A stretch of 19,105 nt of DNA, taken from Candidatus Parcubacteria bacterium. Its GTDB lineage: Bacteria > Patescibacteriota > Minisyncoccia > Phycocordibacterales > UBA12088. Below the pieces are notes generated by a model. It ran no database searches, was not told the DNA's origin, and saw only the letters and a list, made by a program, of their open reading frames with translations. Positions 14,913 to 19,105 of the stretch are shown one piece after another (the first letter of the stretch is position 1; every line of letters starts with the position of its first letter). Location: positions 1 to 19,105 of the forward strand of contig RFKD01000042.1 of the NCBI GenBank assembly GCA_003694545.1, written 5' to 3'. Position numbers and translations under genes: made by a program.

Positions 14913-14921
14913 TGATACAGT
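14913..14921 (+). promoter_or_regulatory. Extended -10 promoter of uvrB (leaderless)
   Basis: TGaTACAGT is an extended -10 box ending exactly 7 nt before the ATG at 14929, the same spacing as for hisS and the membrane protein gene at 2634. It lies in the 39-bp gap after tgt. A GTG at 14920 falls inside the box and is therefore an unlikely start; an ATG at 14926 is only 4 nt away from it. Confidence 0.6.
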
Positions 14922-14928
14922 GCTGATG

Positions 14929-17004
14929 ATGTCCGAGGTTGCACAATACCCAAACTCGCCATTTCGCCTTCACCAGCCGTTTGCACCGGCAGGGGATCAG
15001 CCGCGCGCGATTGAGGCCCTTTCCCGCGGGCTTGCCGAGGGTTTGCGCTTTCAAACGCTCTTGGGGGTGACCGGATCGGGGAAGACCTACACGATGGCGC
15101 ACACCATCGCGCGCTACGGCAAGCCTGCCCTTGTTATCGCGCACAACAAAACGCTCGCCGCTCAGCTTGCGCAGGAGTACCGCACCTTTTTCCCCGAAAA
15201 CGCCGTTCATTTTTTTGTCTCTTACTACGACTACTACCAGCCTGAGGCGTACATACCAACAACCGATACCTACATTGAAAAAGAAGCCCAAATTAACGAG
15301 GAAATTGAGCGGATGCGGCACGCAGCAACGCAAGCCTTATTGACGCGGCGAGATGTCATTATTGTCGCTTCTGTTTCCTGTATTTACGGCTTAGGGTCTC
15401 CTGAGGAATACGAGCGCGTCAATTTGCGTTTGCGCGTGGAGCAAAAAGCAGACCGGGCGTCTCTGGTGCGCGCGCTTGCGGGAATGCATTTTTCGCGCGT
15501 TGCCGGCGATCTGACGCCCGGTACCTTTCGTGTCGTGGGTTCGCGCGTGGAGGTGATGCCGCGCAACGAGCGAACGATTTTTCGCCTTGTGCTTTCCGAG
15601 GAAGTGATTGCGCGAATTGAAGAAGTGCACCCCGTGACGCGCGCTTTTGTTGGCGAGCGGGATGAGCTTTGGCTTTTTCCTGCCAAACACTACATCACAT
15701 CGCCTGAGCGTTTTGAGGCCGCGCTTTTGGCAATTGAAGAAGAGCTTGCGGAGCGCCTTGCGCAGTTGGAAAAAGACGGGAAGCTCTTGGAGGCGGAGCG
15801 CTTGAAGCGGCGCACCCGCTATGATCTTGCTCTTATTCGCGAAACTGGCTATTGCACGGGCATTGAAAACTATTCGCGGCATTTTGACGGAAGGGCTCCC
15901 GGCGAACCGCCGTACACACTTTTAGATTATTTTCCAAAAACGCAAGACGGCGCGCCAGACTTTCTCACCATCATTGATGAGTCGCATGTTACGCTCCCAC
16001 AAATCGCGGGGATGCACGCGGGCGACGCGTCGCGCAAGGACACCTTGATTGAGCACGGATTTCGCCTCCCGAGCGCGAAGGACAATCGCCCGCTGACCTT
16101 TGATGAATTTCTCTGCCGCGTGGGTCCTGTGATTGCCACTTCAGCGACTCCCGGTCCGTTTGAACGCAAGGAGAGCATCCCTCCCTACGGGCAAGTTGTT
16201 GAGCAAATTGTGCGGCCGACCGGTTTAGTGGATCCTGAAATTGTTGTGCGGCGGGTTTCCGGAGATGGGTCCTATCCGGGGCAAGTTGGCGATTTACTGA
16301 ATGAAATTGAGAAAGTTCGGGAAAGCGGCGGGCGCGTCTTGGTTACCACGCTTACCAAGCGAATGGCGGAAGACCTTGCGCAGCATCTTGAAAAGCGAGG
16401 CGTGCGAGCGTTGTTTCTCCACTCTGATGTGAAGACGATTGAGCGCGTGGAAACCATCACCAAGCTGCGCAAGGGGGAAGTAGAGGTTTTGGTTGGCGTG
16501 AATCTCTTGCGTGAAGGGTTGGATTTGCCCGAGGTGGAGCTGGTTGCCATTCTTGACGCGGACCGCGAGGGTTTTCTCCGTTCAGAAACAGCAATTATCC
16601 AAACAATTGGGCGCGCCGCCCGCAACGTGCGCGGCAGAGTCGTCCTCTACGCCGACATACTCACTCCTTCGCTTCAGCGCTCCATTGAAGAAAGCGCCCG
16701 CCGCCGCGCGATCCAGCTTGCGTATAACCAGCAGCACAACATCACTCCACGCAGCGTGAAAAAAGACATTCACGACATCACGGAGTCTCTGCGCGCGCGG
16801 GAGCGCGCGGCTGAGCGCCTTGCTGCTCTTGATAGAGCAAGCGGTGTTCCGCTTCGGGACATCATTAAAGAAAAACGCCGGCAAATGGAAGAAGCTGTCG
16901 CGGCGCTTGATTTTGAGACTGCCGCCGTGTTGCGTGACGAAATTCGAGAACTTGAGCGCGGCCTACTCGTGAAAAACCGCTCCAGCGCGGCGCGAAAGCG
17001 CTAG
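14929..17004 (+). CDS. uvrB: UvrABC excision nuclease subunit B
   Basis: UvrB is the damage-verifying helicase-like subunit of nucleotide excision repair, acting with UvrA and UvrC. The 691-residue protein has Walker A GVTGSGKT (46-53), the beta-hairpin that probes the DNA (SYYDYYQPEAYIPTTDTYIEKE, about 98-119), DESH (350-353), and the C-terminal helicase motifs LLREGLDLPEVELVAILDADREGFLRS and QTIGRAARN. A terminal UVR domain (EEAVAALDFETAAVLRDEIRELE) binds UvrC. Compared with E. coli (673 residues) nothing is missing, and there is a short basic tail. The ATG at 14929 was chosen because of the -10 box spacing. It appears to be a single-gene unit following tgt. Confidence 0.97.
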   Translation: MSEVAQYPNSPFRLHQPFAPAGDQPRAIEALSRGLAEGLRFQTLLGVTGSGKTYTMAHTIARYGKPALVIAHNKTLAAQLAQEYRTFFPENAVHFFVSYYDYYQPEAYIPTTDTYIEKEAQINEEIERMRHAATQALLTRRDVIIVASVSCIYGLGSPEEYERVNLRLRVEQKADRASLVRALAGMHFSRVAGDLTPGTFRVVGSRVEVMPRNERTIFRLVLSEEVIARIEEVHPVTRAFVGERDELWLFPAKHYITSPERFEAALLAIEEELAERLAQLEKDGKLLEAERLKRRTRYDLALIRETGYCTGIENYSRHFDGRAPGEPPYTLLDYFPKTQDGAPDFLTIIDESHVTLPQIAGMHAGDASRKDTLIEHGFRLPSAKDNRPLTFDEFLCRVGPVIATSATPGPFERKESIPPYGQVVEQIVRPTGLVDPEIVVRRVSGDGSYPGQVGDLLNEIEKVRESGGRVLVTTLTKRMAEDLAQHLEKRGVRALFLHSDVKTIERVETITKLRKGEVEVLVGVNLLREGLDLPEVELVAILDADREGFLRSETAIIQTIGRAARNVRGRVVLYADILTPSLQRSIEESARRRAIQLAYNQQHNITPRSVKKDIHDITESLRARERAAERLAALDRASGVPLRDIIKEKRRQMEEAVAALDFETAAVLRDEIRELERGLLVKNRSSAARKR

Positions 17005-17089
17005 GTCGTCTCTCGCCGCGTTCTCTTGCGATTTCACCAAAGGGGAGAGGGAAGCCAAAGGTGGGGATAGCCTTGCCCTGCGCGCGCGG

Positions 17090-17109
17090 TACTATGTTCT
17101 TTCATAGTA
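17090..17109. promoter_or_regulatory. Perfect 7-bp inverted repeat upstream of the FIST gene (possible operator)
   Basis: TACTATG (17090-17096) and CATAGTA (17103-17109) flank a 6-base TTCTTT spacer, making a 20-bp palindrome 24 bp before the ATG at 17133. Each arm contains a -10-like hexamer: TACTAT on the plus strand, and TAGTAT at 17105-17110. The element could therefore combine promoter and operator. It is in the 128-bp gap after uvrB, where no terminator is visible. Confidence 0.45.
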
Positions 17110-17132
17110 TTCCTTTACTTTTTTTCACGCTT

Positions 17133-18356
17133 ATGCAAGCTGCAGTGGGGTTTTCTCAAGGGGCCGACGCAAACGCGGTGGGGTATGAGGCGGCACAACG
17201 TGCCTTGGAACAACTTGGGTCTGCTGAACCGCACCTCGCGCTTTTATTTTCTTCGGTGCGGTATCATCCGCACAATGTTGTGGCCGGCGCGCGAACAGCG
17301 CTGAGAAGCGACATACCGTTTGCGGGAGCGACAACCGCGGGAGAGATAGTTTCAGAAGGCCCGCTGGGGCATCATTCCGTTGTTGTCGCCCTACTTTCTT
17401 TGCCAGGCATATCCATTGGCGTTGGGGTGGGTGAAAACCTTAGCGCTGATTCTCACTCGGCAGGCCGGCAGTCCGCAGAAGCGGCCGTGCGCGCCGCCAA
17501 TGCGCCAGCGCAAGAAGTGTCTGCCGGCCTGGTGTTTTTTGACGGCCTTAGGGGGAATGGATCAGCGGCGGTGCGCGGCGTGGAAGAAGTGTTGGGCTCA
17601 CAAGCCACCATCGTCGGCGGTGCCGCGGGAGACGACGCGGCGTATCAGCAAACCTTCCAATTTGGCGGCAGTGAGGTTTTAACTGATGCCGTTGTCTGCG
17701 CCGCGCTTTCGGGAGATGTCGCGTTGGGTGTTGGCGTGAATCACGGTTGGTCGGCGGTAAGTGGCGAGCACATCGTGACAAAAGCAGAAGGTTCCATCTT
17801 GCGCGAAGTTGACGGCAAACCCGCGATTGCGTTGTATGAAGACTACTTGGGGAGAGAACGGGTCGCCACGATGCGGGGTGAGGTGCTTGCGCGGCTCGCA
17901 CTCTCCTATCCGTTGGGGATTGTGGGCGAACGGCCGGGGGAAGAATATCTCCTGCGCGCTCCGTTTTTTGTTAATGACGACGGCTCTATCGTGCTTGGTG
18001 GGGCAATTCAGGAAGGGGATCGCGTGGTTGTAATGGTGGGCGATAAAACAAGCGCAATTGAAGCCGCGCGTCGCGCCGGGCGGCGCGCTAAGGTGGCACT
18101 AGGCGGGAGAGAACCTCGTCTCATTCTTATTTTTAGCTGTCATGTGCGCGATAAATTATACTTAGAGCGAACGGAAGGCGCCAAGGAGGTTGCGGCAATT
18201 CGGGAAGAACTCGGCGACGCGCCTGTTGCAGGGTTTTATACCTACGGCGAGATTGCCCCCTTGCCGTATGTGGGTGTGTCGGAAGGCGTGGATGTGAGTA
18301 AGATTTGCCGCGCGGAAGTGCATAATGAGACGGTGGTTGTGTGCGCCTTGGGGTAG
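17133..18356 (+). CDS. FIST-domain protein (FIST N + FIST C)
   Basis: This 407-residue protein consists only of the FIST N and FIST C sensory domains, which are thought to bind small ligands, possibly amino acids. Seen: VGFSQGADA at the start, LALLFSSVRY (35-44), AGATTAGEI (64-72), VGGAAGDD (161-168) and GVNHGW (201-206) in FIST N; then LILIFSCHVRD (330-340) and AGFYTYGEIAP (366-376) in FIST C. Many FIST proteins carry a kinase, cyclase or chemotaxis domain, but none is present here. The frame is open from 17061, and an upstream ATG at 17094 would add a hydrophobic, signal-like stretch. Alignment with the paralogue downstream supports the start at 17133, which makes the protein cytoplasmic. 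Which partner receives its signal is unknown. Confidence 0.88.
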   Translation: MQAAVGFSQGADANAVGYEAAQRALEQLGSAEPHLALLFSSVRYHPHNVVAGARTALRSDIPFAGATTAGEIVSEGPLGHHSVVVALLSLPGISIGVGVGENLSADSHSAGRQSAEAAVRAANAPAQEVSAGLVFFDGLRGNGSAAVRGVEEVLGSQATIVGGAAGDDAAYQQTFQFGGSEVLTDAVVCAALSGDVALGVGVNHGWSAVSGEHIVTKAEGSILREVDGKPAIALYEDYLGRERVATMRGEVLARLALSYPLGIVGERPGEEYLLRAPFFVNDDGSIVLGGAIQEGDRVVVMVGDKTSAIEAARRAGRRAKVALGGREPRLILIFSCHVRDKLYLERTEGAKEVAAIREELGDAPVAGFYTYGEIAPLPYVGVSEGVDVSKICRAEVHNETVVVCALG

Positions 18357-18391
18357 GCTGTGGTATGTTAAGGGACACGGAGACGTTTCTG

Positions 18392-18421
18392 TTGAGCCGA
18401 GCTTGTAGCCGCTGTTATTAC
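18392..18421 (+). promoter_or_regulatory. Candidate promoter for the second FIST gene
   Basis: TTGAGC (18392-18397) and an extended -10 TGtTATTAC (18413-18421) are separated by 18 bp, giving a predicted start about 23 nt before the ATG at 18451. A second, weaker TG-containing element (TGtAACACT) lies at 18426-18434. The 94-bp gap shows no terminator, so read-through from the first FIST gene is also possible. Confidence 0.35.
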
Positions 18422-18450
18422 AAGGTGTAACACTACAGAGCAACAACAGT

Positions 18451-19105
18451 ATGCCTGTGAGAAGTAATGTCGGCGCTTCTTCGGGGGAAGATAGCTATGT
18501 GGTTGGAGTGGAGGCGAGCCAAGCGGCCCTTGCCGGTCTGCAAAGCCCGCGGCTTTTTTTGGTGTTTTCTTCCTCACGCTATGACCAGGAGGCCGTGGTG
18601 CGCGGGGTGCGTTCCGTTGTGGGCGCAGAAGCGTTGATTGCCGGATGCACCACAGCAGGTGAAATAGCCACCCAAGGCCCTCTTGAGCGGGCGTCCGTTG
18701 TGGTAATGGCTTTGGAGCTTGAAGGAGTGCGCGCTGCTGTTGGCGTAAGCGACACGGTTGCGCAAGACGCGCGGCAAGCAGGAGCGCAAGCCGCCCAGTC
18801 TGTGCGTGAACAGCTGGGGGAGGATCCTGTTTTTGCCATTATGTTTCCAGATGTGATTGTGGGTAATGGCTCGGATGTTGTGCGCGGCGTTTTAGACGCG
18901 TTGGGGGAGCACTTTCCCGTCGTGGGCGGCGCGCCGGGCGATGATTACCAGTTTGTCCGCACCTATCAATACGCCAATGATACCATCATCTCTGGCGGTG
19001 TTGTTGTGCTGGGTTTTGCTGGGGATCTCGCGTTTGGCGTTGGCGTCAAGCACGGATGGGCCCCCATCTCCCGTCCGCACAAGGTAACGCGAGCTCAAGG
19101 AGCAA
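18451..19105 (+). CDS. Second FIST-domain protein, 3' end outside the window
   Basis: An open frame of 218 codons from the ATG at 18451 runs off the window end without a stop. It is a clear paralogue of the preceding protein. Shared blocks in the same order are LFLVFSSSRY, AGCTTAGEIATQGPL, SVVVMAL, VVGGAPGDD and GDLAFGVGVKHGW, each aligning with its counterpart upstream. What is visible covers the FIST N domain; FIST C or an output domain would lie beyond the edge. The N-terminus (MPVRSNVG...) has no signal peptide. Spacing (94 bp) and same orientation suggest duplication in tandem. Clear divergence between the copies argues that this is old and that they may sense different ligands. Confidence 0.88.
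   Translation, partial: MPVRSNVGASSGEDSYVVGVEASQAALAGLQSPRLFLVFSSSRYDQEAVVRGVRSVVGAEALIAGCTTAGEIATQGPLERASVVVMALELEGVRAAVGVSDTVAQDARQAGAQAAQSVREQLGEDPVFAIMFPDVIVGNGSDVVRGVLDALGEHFPVVGGAPGDDYQFVRTYQYANDTIISGGVVVLGFAGDLAFGVGVKHGWAPISRPHKVTRAQGA

Noticed and set aside
17061..17132. A signal peptide on the first FIST protein using the upstream starts at 17061 or 17094
   Set aside because: The hydrophobic stretch looks signal-like, but the FIST fold begins right after the ATG at 17133, the paralogue has no such extension, and the upstream codons overlap the palindrome.

Overview
The window is a compact stretch of bacterial DNA. It is GC-rich, with short gaps and no RNA genes, insertion sequences, prophage genes or CRISPR array that I could see. 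No gap between genes reaches 300 bases; the longest, 9808-10006, is about 200. TAA, TAG and TGA all act as stops, so this is the standard code and not a TGA-recoded lineage. Most starts lack a clear Shine-Dalgarno sequence, and three genes look leaderless. The streamlined layout, the MacA/MacB-type exporter with a long helical adaptor, and the somewhat divergent enolase and HisRS suggest a Patescibacteria (CPR) member, perhaps Parcubacteria-like. That placement is inference; no rRNA gene is present to confirm it.

Layout. At 1-546 lies an NlpC/P60-like hydrolase-fold protein, possibly cut at its 5' end. It converges through a perfect 18-bp hairpin on a minus-strand pair, hisS followed by a DEDD-family 3'-5' exonuclease (596-2552). 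A divergent promoter region at about 2553-2633 separates hisS from a plus-strand series that runs to the window end.

Central carbon block (2634-9180): a small three-helix membrane protein, a class II glycerate 2-kinase, PEP synthase (ppsA), a D-lactate-dehydrogenase-like 2-hydroxyacid dehydrogenase, and a divergent enolase. Together they could link D-glycerate to 2-phosphoglycerate, PEP, pyruvate and D-lactate. ppsA is split by one extra G in a six-G run, just ahead of its catalytic histidine; without that base a full 812-residue enzyme reads through.

Membrane block (9190-13662): a DedA-like protein, then a regulatory-looking gap, then an adaptor, an FtsX/MacB-type permease and an ATPase that form a tripartite ABC exporter. 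tgt (tRNA-guanine transglycosylase, with an unusual insert) follows 15 bp after the ATPase. uvrB comes next with its own leaderless promoter.

End block (17090-19105): two tandem paralogous FIST-domain sensor proteins. The first is preceded by a 20-bp palindrome, and the second runs off the window end.
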